Of a stretch of DNA of 64,000 bases, positions 45,113 to 53,152 are shown one piece after another. The notes beneath the pieces were generated by a model. It had not been told where the DNA came from. It saw only the letters and a list, made by a program, of their open reading frames with translations, and did no database searches. Positions within the stretch are counted from its first letter, which is position 1. Each line of letters starts with the position of its first letter. A program made the position numbers and the translations under genes. Source of the stretch: an uncultured Acidimicrobiales bacterium (lineage in GTDB: Bacteria; Actinomycetota; Acidimicrobiia; Acidimicrobiales; Aldehydirespiratoraceae); assembly GCA_951812975.1 (NCBI GenBank), contig CATOTC010000001.1:310001-374000 (forward strand), written 5' to 3'.

Positions 45113-45838
45113 ATGACGAATCGGAAAGTCGCACGCGATCTCGGGCACAGCGACGACGACAGTGCTGCACTTGCTTGGTGCTCCTCGGTCAACGCCTCCT
45201 ACGGCACGGTCCTAGCGCTCGACAACGCATCTGTTGAGGTTCATGCGGGGCAGGCGTTGGCTGTCGTGGGGCCGTCGGGCTCCGGGAAATCGACGCTGTT
45301 GCACTGCATGATTGGCCTGCTCGTCCCCGACGGGGGAACGGTCGGTTTCGAGGGCATGACACTGTCCGAGGAGATCGACCGGCGACGAAGCGCGATTCGT
45401 CTCGAGCGAATGGGTGTGGTGTTCCAGTTCGGGGAGCTGTTGCCCGAACTGACGATCCGGGAGAATGTGGCCCTGCCCCGTTGGTTGATAGGAGACAGCA
45501 AGTCGGCCGCGGCAAGCGCCGCAGACGAACTTCTGGCGACATTCGATCTCGAACAACTTGGTGATCGGCATCCAGCCGATGTCTCCGGCGGTGAACGGCA
45601 ACGAGCCGCTGTTGCGCGATCCCTGGTACATGAGCCATCTGTAGTGTTTGCCGATGAACCCACGGGTTCTCTCGATTCGGCCAACGCAGACAACGTGATA
45701 GCGACTCTGCTGAAGCGAACCCGCGCGAACGGACAGGCCTTGTTGCTCGTCACCCACGAAGCCCGCTTCGCCGAACAGTGCGACCGCATCGTCACAATGA
45801 GGGACGGACGTATCGCTGAGCCGGCACCGAACCCGTGA
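45113..45838 (+). CDS. ABC transporter ATPase (MacB/LolD type)
   Basis: The 241-residue ATPase has Walker A VVGPSGSGKSTLLHCMIGLL, signature DVSGGERQRAAVARSL and Walker B VVFADEPTGSLDSANADNVI. The D-loop pattern is that of MacB/LolD ATPases, which work with FtsX-type permeases as mechanotransducers and not as classical pumps. The first 25 residues are longer than usual, and the GTG/ATG choice is not certain. It overlaps the FtsX-like gene by four bases. Expression probably starts at promoter 1. Confidence 0.92.
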   Translation: MTNRKVARDLGHSDDDSAALAWCSSVNASYGTVLALDNASVEVHAGQALAVVGPSGSGKSTLLHCMIGLLVPDGGTVGFEGMTLSEEIDRRRSAIRLERMGVVFQFGELLPELTIRENVALPRWLIGDSKSAAASAADELLATFDLEQLGDRHPADVSGGERQRAAVARSLVHEPSVVFADEPTGSLDSANADNVIATLLKRTRANGQALLLVTHEARFAEQCDRIVTMRDGRIAEPAPNP

Positions 45839-48048
45839 AATCCCTCTATCTGGGTGTGCGTCTACTACGCCCCACCGACCGGGGCGGACTGGCCCGCGTG
45901 GTGATGACGGGTCTCAGCGCTGCGATCGGGACTGCTGTGATTCTCGGCCTGTTGAGCGTTCCGAGCGTGGTCGATGCTCAATCCGAACGACTGGGCCGCC
46001 AAGTGCCGATGCGTGTCGAAAGCGAAAATTTTCTTGGTCCAGAACCCGAGTTGCTTGCAGCTACAAGGCACGAACTGATCGGCGATCGCGATCTCTACAC
46101 TCTCGTCGTAGCAGACCTCGGATCAGCTCCGCTGCCGACATGGCTCGACGCATACCCTGCGCAAGGCGAGATCGTGGTGTCTCCGTCACTGCGATCACTG
46201 ATTCGCGACAACGACTACGGACTGACGGAACGGTTCTGGCAACAAACCATCCAGGTCGTCGGCGAAGACGGCCTGATCGCCCCGAACCAACTCTTCGCAA
46301 TCGTCGGTGTCGATGAGAACACCCTGTCCGAACGCCAACGAAATCTCAGCGCAGCCACGGGAATCGGTGTATCGCAAGCCGTCCACCAGGGACCGGATCG
46401 AAGAGTCGTCCGAAGACTCGCCGCGCTCGCCGCGATCTTTGTTGTCGTCCCCACACTCATTCTGGTCGCCACCAGCGCCCGACTCTCGGCGCGGACCCGT
46501 CAGCGCCGGCTCGCGGCGCTTCGGCTGATCGGACTCAGTGGACCGCGAACCTCGCTCGTGAACGGCGTCGAGACCGTCGTCATCACCGCCATCGGATCTG
46601 TGGCAGGTGTTGGTTTGTGGCGGATGCTCACGCCTCTGTCCCAAGACATCGGGTTGGGACCGCTGCGCTGGTTCGCAGCAGACGTCGAGGTTGCTCCCGC
46701 GATTCTTGTGGTTGTGGTGGTGGGCTTGGTTGCCATGTCGCTGATCATCGTCATCGCAGGGTCGGCGAATTCCATCGCGGAGCCTCTGCGAGAACGCCGC
46801 AGCGCGCCGTCCCAAGCCCCGCGCAGGTACCGCCTGCTGGTCCTCGCGGCGGGAATCTCGGTTCTCGTGGCGACTGCGGTATGGTCCGAGCAGAGCGACA
46901 CCTGGTTGGCCGTGTTCGCGCTGGGCAACATCCTGACGATTGTCGGGCTCTGCTTGGCGCTGCCCATGTTGTCGCGACTCGCGGGCGCGCTGCTGATCCG
47001 CTCACCGCGAGCTTCGTTCACGATCGCCGGGCGCAGACTCATCCACCAGCCCTCAGCCCTTGCCCGAGTCGCTTCGGGACTTCTCGTTGTCGTGTTCGTG
47101 GCCGGATTCGCCCAGACCCTGCTCATCGTCATCGACTGGGGCGCAAACACGAACACGCTGGTGCTGGGTTCTGATGAACCACGAATCGTCACGTTGCGCG
47201 ACGCCCCGATGACGGAGCGGATGATCTCTGCGCCGACGATCCGGACCGCGCTGCCGGTCGTCGAGATACCGACCAGCCAGGGCGGCACAGCATCCGCTGT
47301 GGTCGCCACTTGCAGCGACCTTGAGGCCATCGCCTTCGAGTTCGGGCCGCAATGCGATGACACGACCGTGCAGGCCCTTTACCAGACCTCTACACGACCC
47401 GTCGGGACAACGCTCGGCCCGCCGCTCGACTTCTCCTATCGCAGCCAGTACGGCGGGACCAGTCCAGGTGCGACGTTCCGCGTCCCTACCCGCCTGTTGA
47501 CCGCCGCGACGGACCCGCCAGCCCCGCCAACCGAGTGGATCATTGCACTGGCACACGACGCCACGAACACGGACCTCGCAAATACCGTCCTGAGCGATCT
47601 ACCTGCCGCTGGTATCACGAGCAGTCCTACCCCCGACCGCGGTCGGCTCGTCAGCACCTACCGAGCATTGGTCAACCTGGCTATGGGAACAGCCATAATT
47701 CTTAGTCTCACCTCGACGATCGCAGCGCTCGTTGATCGAACCCTCGAGAATCGGCGCACCGCGACCCAGATGCTCTCACTCGGGGTCGCCCCGCGCAGTC
47801 TCAGAACCACCGAAGTGGCATGGCTTACTGCACCAACCCTGCTCGGACTAACCATCGCGCTCACAGCATCAGGGCTCGCCGCCATCGGCGTCCTCCGAGT
47901 CGGTACCGAGAACATCTCAATCTCCTTTCCATGGACCGAACTGACGATCGTCTGCATCATCGGAGCAGTCTCATTTCTCGCGGCCACCGCCAGTGTCGCC
48001 CTCGCCACCCCGACCAAGCCCACCGGCCGCATCGAATCCGACGCTTGA
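45835..48048 (+). CDS. FtsX-like ABC permease, double-module
   Basis: The 737-residue protein has an N-terminal helix (VVMTGLSAAIGTAVILGLLS), an extracytoplasmic region, two FtsX core blocks of three or more helices (about 190-310, including LAAIFVVVPTLILVATSARL, and about 600-730) and a second large external region (about 410-590). This is the layout of the larger MacB-like permeases found in bacteriocin self-protection and export loci. With the ATPase it would form a type VII ABC machine. The stop is followed within 10 bp by a solo IS481 end. Confidence 0.87.
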   Translation: MKSLYLGVRLLRPTDRGGLARVVMTGLSAAIGTAVILGLLSVPSVVDAQSERLGRQVPMRVESENFLGPEPELLAATRHELIGDRDLYTLVVADLGSAPLPTWLDAYPAQGEIVVSPSLRSLIRDNDYGLTERFWQQTIQVVGEDGLIAPNQLFAIVGVDENTLSERQRNLSAATGIGVSQAVHQGPDRRVVRRLAALAAIFVVVPTLILVATSARLSARTRQRRLAALRLIGLSGPRTSLVNGVETVVITAIGSVAGVGLWRMLTPLSQDIGLGPLRWFAADVEVAPAILVVVVVGLVAMSLIIVIAGSANSIAEPLRERRSAPSQAPRRYRLLVLAAGISVLVATAVWSEQSDTWLAVFALGNILTIVGLCLALPMLSRLAGALLIRSPRASFTIAGRRLIHQPSALARVASGLLVVVFVAGFAQTLLIVIDWGANTNTLVLGSDEPRIVTLRDAPMTERMISAPTIRTALPVVEIPTSQGGTASAVVATCSDLEAIAFEFGPQCDDTTVQALYQTSTRPVGTTLGPPLDFSYRSQYGGTSPGATFRVPTRLLTAATDPPAPPTEWIIALAHDATNTDLANTVLSDLPAAGITSSPTPDRGRLVSTYRALVNLAMGTAIILSLTSTIAALVDRTLENRRTATQMLSLGVAPRSLRTTEVAWLTAPTLLGLTIALTASGLAAIGVLRVGTENISISFPWTELTIVCIIGAVSFLAATASVALATPTKPTGRIESDA

Positions 48049-48056
48049 ACCCACCC

Positions 48057-48082
48057 CTAGGTGTCGGTTCGCGTGAGGTTGT
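48057..48082 (-). repeat. Solo right end of the IS481-family element
   Basis: CTAGGTGTCGGTTCGCGTGA plus GGTTGT is identical to the complement of 56328-56353, the right end of the IS481 copy. A further 15 bp are similar but diverged. No transposase is linked. It lies between the first ABC unit and promoter 2. Confidence 0.8.
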
Positions 48083-48123
48083 CGACGCGGGACGCGGAGA
48101 GGCCCCCGATTTCTGAAGAATCT

Positions 48124-48151
48124 TGTAACACGACGGTGGGTTGCGCAAAGA
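48124..48151 (+). promoter_or_regulatory. Putative ECF sigma promoter 2
   Basis: TGTAACA-N15-CAAAGA, 58 bp upstream of the small secreted protein gene. A GATTTCT motif upstream is shared with site 3. It should drive the five-gene unit 48210-51931. Confidence 0.6.
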
Positions 48152-48209
48152 CGGGATGACGGATGTGTCTGCTCGAGTGAGCTGCGCAACGAACAAGGAG
48201 ATCAGAGAA

Positions 48210-48563
48210 ATGAAGAAGTTCCACGCGATGATAGTCATGGCCTGCCTTTTTATAGGCATTCTGACGGGCACCGCGGCGGCCCAACATGTCTTCCACACAT
48301 ACGACACCGGTTGCCAGATCAAGGTTTCCGGATTTGAACACTGGGGCAAGGCTGCGTCCTCGACTCGGGACAACAACGCTGCATGCTGGGAAATTCAGAC
48401 ACGGTTGGTGTACAAGGGCGCTCTCAACCGCATATCGATGGCAACGGGCCCCACTGAAACTGACAGCTACACTAGAAAGGTAGCGGGTTATAACACGGAC
48501 TGGGTTGTAGGAGACGGGCGCTCTCCCAGTATCGGTCACCAGTGGTATTCGGTTCACCGATGA
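48210..48563 (+). CDS. Small secreted protein of unknown family
   Basis: ATG at 48210 follows AAGGAG and gives 117 residues with a clear signal peptide (KKFHAMIVMACLFIGILTGT, AAA cleavage). The mature part is about 93 residues with two Cys (YDTGCQIK and NAACWEIQ), which could form a disulfide, and many aromatic residues (FEHWGKAA, IGHQWYSVHR at the C-terminus). I do not recognise a family. Position, size and coexpression with two ABC-FtsX systems suggest a bacteriocin-like effector or a signal, but the sequence does not prove it. It overlaps the lipoprotein gene by four bases. Confidence 0.8.
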   Translation: MKKFHAMIVMACLFIGILTGTAAAQHVFHTYDTGCQIKVSGFEHWGKAASSTRDNNAACWEIQTRLVYKGALNRISMATGPTETDSYTRKVAGYNTDWVVGDGRSPSIGHQWYSVHR

Positions 48564-49126
48564 GAGATCAGAGAGCCAAAGTTGCTTGTCGGTTTTGTTG
48601 GTACTTACTGGTCCTTGGCCTGGTTGCCGCGAGCTGCGGCTCTGATAGTTCCGCGGACGATCGTGAGGCGATGCTGACAGTGATGCGTCAAGAGATTGTT
48701 GAGGCGTTGCCTGAGGCGTCTCCGACGCAAAAAGAGATTCTCGCCGATATGTATGTTTCGCCCGGCGAAGCCGACAGAGCATCTGCCGAAGTCGTTGACT
48801 GCGCCAGATCTCAAGGGGTAACTGTTACGCCGATCCCGTCGGGCGGCTTCGATACCCTTGGAGGCCAGCCAGGGGAAGAAGCTGAAGCGGCTTTCGCAAT
48901 AGCCAACGACTGTATCGAGTCCCGATTCAGGTTGATTGACCGCGCTCTCGCTCTTCAGAATGCCTTGTCGAGTGAGGAGATCGAGCGTCGCGATGGATTG
49001 GTGCTCGACTGTTTGGTCGCTGCCGGGTTCGATGTCGGTTCCTGGCCCGACGTCCAGTCAGAACCCGATCCGTCTGTTGAAGCAGATTGTGTCGACTCGG
49101 CTATGAACAAGCTCGGTCTTTCATGA
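48560..49126 (+). CDS. Hypothetical lipoprotein
   Basis: ATG at 48560 overlaps the upstream stop and gives 188 residues. The lipobox is in YLLVLGLVAASCGSDSSADD. The mature part is helical and acidic with four regularly placed cysteines (VVDCARSQG, ANDCIESRF, VLDCLVAAG, EADCVDSAM), likely two disulfides. It would sit on the outer face of the membrane. In bacteriocin loci such lipoproteins are often immunity proteins; that role is a guess from position. Family not recognised. Confidence 0.8.
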   Translation: MRDQRAKVACRFCWYLLVLGLVAASCGSDSSADDREAMLTVMRQEIVEALPEASPTQKEILADMYVSPGEADRASAEVVDCARSQGVTVTPIPSGGFDTLGGQPGEEAEAAFAIANDCIESRFRLIDRALALQNALSSEEIERRDGLVLDCLVAAGFDVGSWPDVQSEPDPSVEADCVDSAMNKLGLS

Positions 49127-49176
49127 CCGCCGCCCGTCTCCGCCGCGCAACCTGGTTCGCAAGGTAGGCGAGAAGG

Positions 49177-50211
49177 GTGCGTTCGGCGCTGGTGTGGTTG
49201 TCGGTGGTGTGTGTCGTCGGGGTTGCTTCGGCAACCGTTTGGGTCGCGGTCGAGAATGCGCCTGCATCGCCGGTGCTGTCTGAAGCGCCTGTGGTGCCGG
49301 TGGTGATCGTTCCGGTGGAGTCGAGCAGTTCGTTGGCTGAACCGGCTGACGTTTCGCTGATCTGGTCCGACCCGACAGAACTGCTGTGGCCTGGCGCGGC
49401 GGGCGTCGTCACCACGGTGGAATCGATGAGCGGCGACGTGGTCACATCCGGGCAACTGGTGGCCACGGTCAACGGTCTGGGAGTGATTGCGCTGACCACG
49501 CAGCAGCCGATGTACCGCGATCTGACTCTCGGTAGCAGCGGCCCCGATGTCGTCCATCTGTCGACGGCACTGCGAGAGCTCGGTCTGCTGTCAGAGAGCC
49601 ATGTCGATGATCGTTTCGGCCCAAAGACGGCTACCGCGGTGAGAGAGCTCAACCTGCGGCGCGGCGTCGACTCCGCAGAGTTTTCCGCGGAGCACACGAT
49701 GTGGCTTCCTCACGACACTGCTGTGGAGACGACAGCGCTGAAGGCGGGGGCCCCGGCGCCGGGACCTGGCTCGGTGGCAGTCGTAGGAACCGTCGAACTC
49801 ACGGATGCCTACCTCACGATCGCGGAGAGCGACGGCCCCGACGCCGGCAGTCGATTCCGATTCGAGGACGGCCACGAACGCGAGGTGGAGGCTGACAGCG
49901 ATGCTTATCGTCTCACTGAGGACGGATCGATACGAGATATCGAGCGACTCGCGCGTTCGGTGAACGCGGGCGATGAGCGGATCACCGGAGCGGTCGTCAA
50001 GCTGATCACCCCGCTGACCACCTATCAGGTTCCTTCGTCTGCCGTATTGAGCGGTGCCGGCGGCGGGTTCTGCGTTGTCGACGAGGCGGGGTCTGCGACC
50101 TCTGTCGAGATCGTTGGTGCGGGTGCGGGAAGCGTGCGGGTTGCCGAACGCTTGCCGGATCGCGTCGTCGTGAACCCGATTCGCTCCGGCACGGCAACGA
50201 CATGCAACTAG
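49177..50211 (+). CDS. Peptidoglycan-binding adaptor-like protein (HlyD-like)
   Basis: The 344-residue protein starts with a signal anchor (VWLSVVCVVGVASATVWVAV) and then has a lipoyl/HlyD-like beta segment (GVVTTVESMSGDVVTSGQLV). A PG_binding_1 domain lies at about 115-175 (TLGSSGPDVVHLSTALRELG, DDRFGPKTATAVRELNLRRG), followed by a beta-rich C-terminal part. Similar proteins with a peptidoglycan-binding unit replace the periplasmic adaptor in MacAB-like systems of Gram-positive bacteria. It lies directly before the second ATPase gene, overlapping by 10 bases. Confidence 0.82.
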   Translation: MRSALVWLSVVCVVGVASATVWVAVENAPASPVLSEAPVVPVVIVPVESSSSLAEPADVSLIWSDPTELLWPGAAGVVTTVESMSGDVVTSGQLVATVNGLGVIALTTQQPMYRDLTLGSSGPDVVHLSTALRELGLLSESHVDDRFGPKTATAVRELNLRRGVDSAEFSAEHTMWLPHDTAVETTALKAGAPAPGPGSVAVVGTVELTDAYLTIAESDGPDAGSRFRFEDGHEREVEADSDAYRLTEDGSIRDIERLARSVNAGDERITGAVVKLITPLTTYQVPSSAVLSGAGGGFCVVDEAGSATSVEIVGAGAGSVRVAERLPDRVVVNPIRSGTATTCN

Positions 50212-50840
50212 TGGCAACCGAACTGTTCCACCGTTTCGACAAGACCCGCGAGGTGCTGCGCGGCGTGTCTCTCACAGTGCAGGCCGACAAGACCTCGACG
50301 GCTGTGGTAGCCCCGTCGGGTTCAGGCAAGACAACGCTGCTGGCGATCATCGGCGGCCTCCTGCCGCCCACTAGCGGCGAGGTCCACGTCGAAAGCGGGA
50401 GTCGCTCGATGTCGGTCCGCGATCAGGTTTCGTGGGTGTTTCAGACGACGGGTCTGCTCTCCCGTCGCTCCGCTTGGGACAACGCAGCCATGGGCGCGTC
50501 AGCTCTGGGGCGCCCTCGACAAGAAATCGAAAGCAGCGTGGACGAGGCCCTGGCCGCAGTCGGCCTGTCCGACCACGCGAACGAGCGGGCGGGGATTCTG
50601 TCGGGTGGCGAGGCACAACGTCTCGGCGTGGCCCGGGCGGTGGCGACGGGTCTGCCGTTCATCCTCGCTGATGAACCGACTGGGCAACTTGATCGGGCCA
50701 ACAGCCGACTGGTTGCCGATGCGCTCTTTGAAGCAGTCCAAGTCGCTGCAGGAGGCCTGGTGTTGGTGACCCACGATCTGGACCTGGCAAGCCGTTGCGA
50801 CCGAACTCTGTCCCTGCTGGACGGGAAACTACGCGAATGA
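50202..50840 (+). CDS. ABC transporter ATPase (MacB/LolD type), second system
   Basis: The 212-residue ATPase has Walker A VVAPSGSGKTTLLAIIGGLL, signature GILSGGEAQRLGVARAVATG and Walker B FILADEPTGQLDRANS. The Walker A begins AP instead of the common GP. It is coupled to the adaptor-like gene in front and to the permease behind (ATGA overlap). It is the motor of the second MacAB-like unit in this locus. Confidence 0.92.
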   Translation: MQLVATELFHRFDKTREVLRGVSLTVQADKTSTAVVAPSGSGKTTLLAIIGGLLPPTSGEVHVESGSRSMSVRDQVSWVFQTTGLLSRRSAWDNAAMGASALGRPRQEIESSVDEALAAVGLSDHANERAGILSGGEAQRLGVARAVATGLPFILADEPTGQLDRANSRLVADALFEAVQVAAGGLVLVTHDLDLASRCDRTLSLLDGKLRE

Positions 50841-51931
50841 AACGGAGTTGGCGTCTTCGGTCCGTGCTGCGCGAGGCGGGCCTCAACGTCGCAAACGGCG
50901 GAGTGAGGACGATGCTGATGGCTGTGGTCTTGGCCTCGGTGCTCACCGTGGGCGGTCTGCTCGAAGCCCACAGCGTCCAACAAATCGTTGAGCGTGACGT
51001 CGACCTCGCCCGGCGCGGCCGCTTCGTGCTGCAGATCACGCCGGGAAGCAACGATCGGCTACCGCTTGATGCGCGGGCTTGTGAACGCCTTGTCAGCCAA
51101 GACGGCGTGATTGCCTCGGGGTCGGTTCTCGACAATGACCTGGTGCCCCTGCGCCTGCCTCCGGGAACCACGCTGCGACGCATCGCGGTCACGCCCGGAC
51201 TCTACGACGTGTTCGACTTGACCGCGGGCAACGGCAACGGAACAGCACCGATATTCGCGGGCCATGAAGCAGCCGACGAACTCAAGCTGGCGCCCGGAGC
51301 GCCGATCGCGTTCAAGGCTGCCCAGCATTCAGAACAACTCACCGTCGGCTTCGTTGCCGAAACGTCAGTCGTGCGCTACCCACTGGCTGACCGAGCCATC
51401 CTGTTGCCGGCCGTGGGCAGCGAGACAAGAGTGTGCTACGTCGAAATAGACCCCCGAATATTCAACGACTATCGATCGGGAGGCGTCGCCTCGCTGGACA
51501 CGTTGACCGAAGGCACCCCGACCGCTACCGCGCTCGCGCATGTGGAGAAGGGCGAAACGCCCAGCGAACGCTACGCCTCTAGACTCTCAAGGTTCTCCGG
51601 TTACGCAGCGGGAATTGCGGCCGCATCGATCTTTGCTGTCGATCTGCAGACGCGACGCAAAGAGATAGGCGTCTATCGCGCCACCGGCACCACGCGTCCA
51701 GTGGCATTCTTGATCTTCTATGCGGATCAGATGCTGACTCTTGTCGTTGGCTGTTTCATCGCCGCATTCGCCACCAGCGCCTTGCTGGTCGCATCCGACC
51801 TGGGCCGACAGGCCGCGCTGCACGGACTCGGCGCCGTCTCGACAGCGGTGCCGATAGCCGGCATCGGACTGGTACCGATCGTCGCAACCGCGATTTGTCG
51901 TCGCGACATCATTTCGACCCTGAAACAGTGA
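50837..51931 (+). CDS. FtsX-like ABC permease (MacB type), second system
   Basis: ATG at 50837 gives 364 residues in the normal four-helix form: an N-terminal helix (TMLMAVVLASVLTVGGLL), a large external domain (about 55-230), and three C-terminal helices (YAAGIAAASIFAVDLQTRRK, DQMLTLVVGCFIAAFATSAL, AGIGLVPIVATAICRRDIIS). RRKEIGVYRATGTT is the conserved cytoplasmic coupling segment. It completes a tripartite system with the adaptor-like protein and ATPase. It is the last gene of the second unit. Confidence 0.9.
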   Translation: MKRSWRLRSVLREAGLNVANGGVRTMLMAVVLASVLTVGGLLEAHSVQQIVERDVDLARRGRFVLQITPGSNDRLPLDARACERLVSQDGVIASGSVLDNDLVPLRLPPGTTLRRIAVTPGLYDVFDLTAGNGNGTAPIFAGHEAADELKLAPGAPIAFKAAQHSEQLTVGFVAETSVVRYPLADRAILLPAVGSETRVCYVEIDPRIFNDYRSGGVASLDTLTEGTPTATALAHVEKGETPSERYASRLSRFSGYAAGIAAASIFAVDLQTRRKEIGVYRATGTTRPVAFLIFYADQMLTLVVGCFIAAFATSALLVASDLGRQAALHGLGAVSTAVPIAGIGLVPIVATAICRRDIISTLKQ

Positions 51932-51998
51932 GAGTCCGTGACCTCTGCGGCGCCGCTTGAGGGTTGCTCGTTATTGGTAGAAAAAATCTCAGATTTCT

Positions 51999-52026
51999 TG
52001 TAACAGAGTGCCGGGTTGAGCAAAGA
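51999..52026 (+). promoter_or_regulatory. Putative ECF sigma promoter 3
   Basis: TGTAACA-N15-CAAAGA, 32 bp upstream of the crystallin-like gene, which is followed by the sigma factor gene. If the sigma factor uses this motif, it controls its own synthesis. Confidence 0.6.
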
Positions 52027-52058
52027 ACAGGAAAACCGACAAAGAGTGGAGGAATGCT

Positions 52059-52586
52059 GTGGGGTCTACAGGGCGAGTCAGTCGAGGGAAAGCGAGACGA
52101 GCGTGGAATTCACGAGCTTGGGTAGTATTGATCTGCATCGGATTGCTGGCAGTGCTGTCGCCTGTCGCTGGAGCGGCTGCGCAGGGCATTCAGCAGGAGT
52201 CTCATTGTGTTGTCGAGGTGAGCGGCGGTACCGCGACAGAGGCGGGTTGTTTCGAGTCTCTTCGAGCGGCTCGCAACAGCGTCTCGAAGAGCAGCGCCAG
52301 AGGCGTGGCGGGAGCCCGGTCATCGAGTGTGCTCGGGGTTCATTTCAAGGGTCAGAACTACACCGGATCCTCGATCACGATCACAGGGTCAGGATGCTCG
52401 GGTCTGGTCTGGAAGCCGTCTGGATCGTGGAACAACAACATCGAGTCGAGCTATCACTACTGTGGAGGGTCGCCGACCAAGTTCTACGACTCGTCGTCTT
52501 GTTCCGGGTCGCACCAACCGATTCATGGTTCGGCGCCGAGCCTTGGGTGGATGAACAACCGTGCGTCCTGTGTCCGCTACGGCTGA
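52059..52586 (+). CDS. Secreted beta-gamma-crystallin-like protein
   Basis: GTG at 52059 follows a strong GTGGAGGAA and gives 175 residues. The signal peptide is about residues 19-41 (WVVLICIGLLAVLSPVAGAA). The mature C-terminal 85 residues have the two-motif pattern of crystallin-fold inhibitors and calcium-binding proteins: LGVHFKGQNYTGSSITITGS, SWNNNIESSYHY, and LGWMNNRASCVRYG at the end, with NNxxSS and NNRAS in place of the usual N/D-D/R-x-S/T-S. Six Cys are present. It is coexpressed with the sigma gene and is a second possible effector of this locus. Confidence 0.75.
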   Translation: MGSTGRVSRGKARRAWNSRAWVVLICIGLLAVLSPVAGAAAQGIQQESHCVVEVSGGTATEAGCFESLRAARNSVSKSSARGVAGARSSSVLGVHFKGQNYTGSSITITGSGCSGLVWKPSGSWNNNIESSYHYCGGSPTKFYDSSSCSGSHQPIHGSAPSLGWMNNRASCVRYG

Positions 52587-52618
52587 CGCCCGAGTTCCAA
52601 TCATGCGAGACTGAGTTG

Positions 52619-53152
52619 GTGAGCGACTCGGCGGCGGATCACCGCCTCGGCGACCCGACGGTGTTCGACGCGTTCTATCGGAATCATGCCGAGAGTCTTC
52701 TGCGATACTTCTATCGACGTACCGACGACCCCGACGTCGCCGCGGACCTCTGTGCTGAGACGTTCGCCGCTGCTCTCATCAACAGTCGCCAGTTCAACGC
52801 CGACCGGGGCAGCGCTGCGGCATGGCTCTACGGGATCGCCAGACGCCAGCTCGCAATGTACTGGCGCCGGCGCAAAGTTGCTGACCGTGCCAGAAGACGG
52901 CTGGGCATTCCCCAAGAATCCATAGATGAGGAATCGGTTCAGGCACTTCGCCGAACCGAGGACATTCTCGACGGGGCCGCCGCGTTGGACGCACTCGACA
53001 AACTCCCTTCGAGACTTCGCGGGGCGGTGCGGATGCGAGTCATCGACCAAATCGAATACCCTGAAATCGCCGACCAACTAAACTGCAGTCCAGGTGCCGC
53101 CCGGACCCGTGTGAGCCGCGGCCTTCACCAGTTGAACGAGATGCTGACATGA
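52619..53152 (+). CDS. ECF-family RNA polymerase sigma factor
   Basis: GTG at 52619 gives 177 residues. Sigma region 2 is at about 14-80 (AFYRNHAESLLRYFYRRTDD, PDVAADLCAETFAAALINSR, GSAAAWLYGIARRQLAMYWR) and region 4 at about 115-175 (ALDKLPSRLRGAVRMRVIDQ, YPEIADQLNCSPGAARTRVS). It should direct polymerase to the TGTAACA/CAAAGA promoters of this locus. The stop overlaps the ATG of the next gene, the usual place of a cognate regulator. Confidence 0.93.
   Translation: MSDSAADHRLGDPTVFDAFYRNHAESLLRYFYRRTDDPDVAADLCAETFAAALINSRQFNADRGSAAAWLYGIARRQLAMYWRRRKVADRARRRLGIPQESIDEESVQALRRTEDILDGAAALDALDKLPSRLRGAVRMRVIDQIEYPEIADQLNCSPGAARTRVSRGLHQLNEMLT

Noticed and set aside
48210..51931. A classical lactococcin-972-type bacteriocin operon.
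   Set aside because: The gene order is suggestive, but I could not see the lactococcin-972 sequence pattern in the small secreted protein, so only a bacteriocin-like role is proposed.
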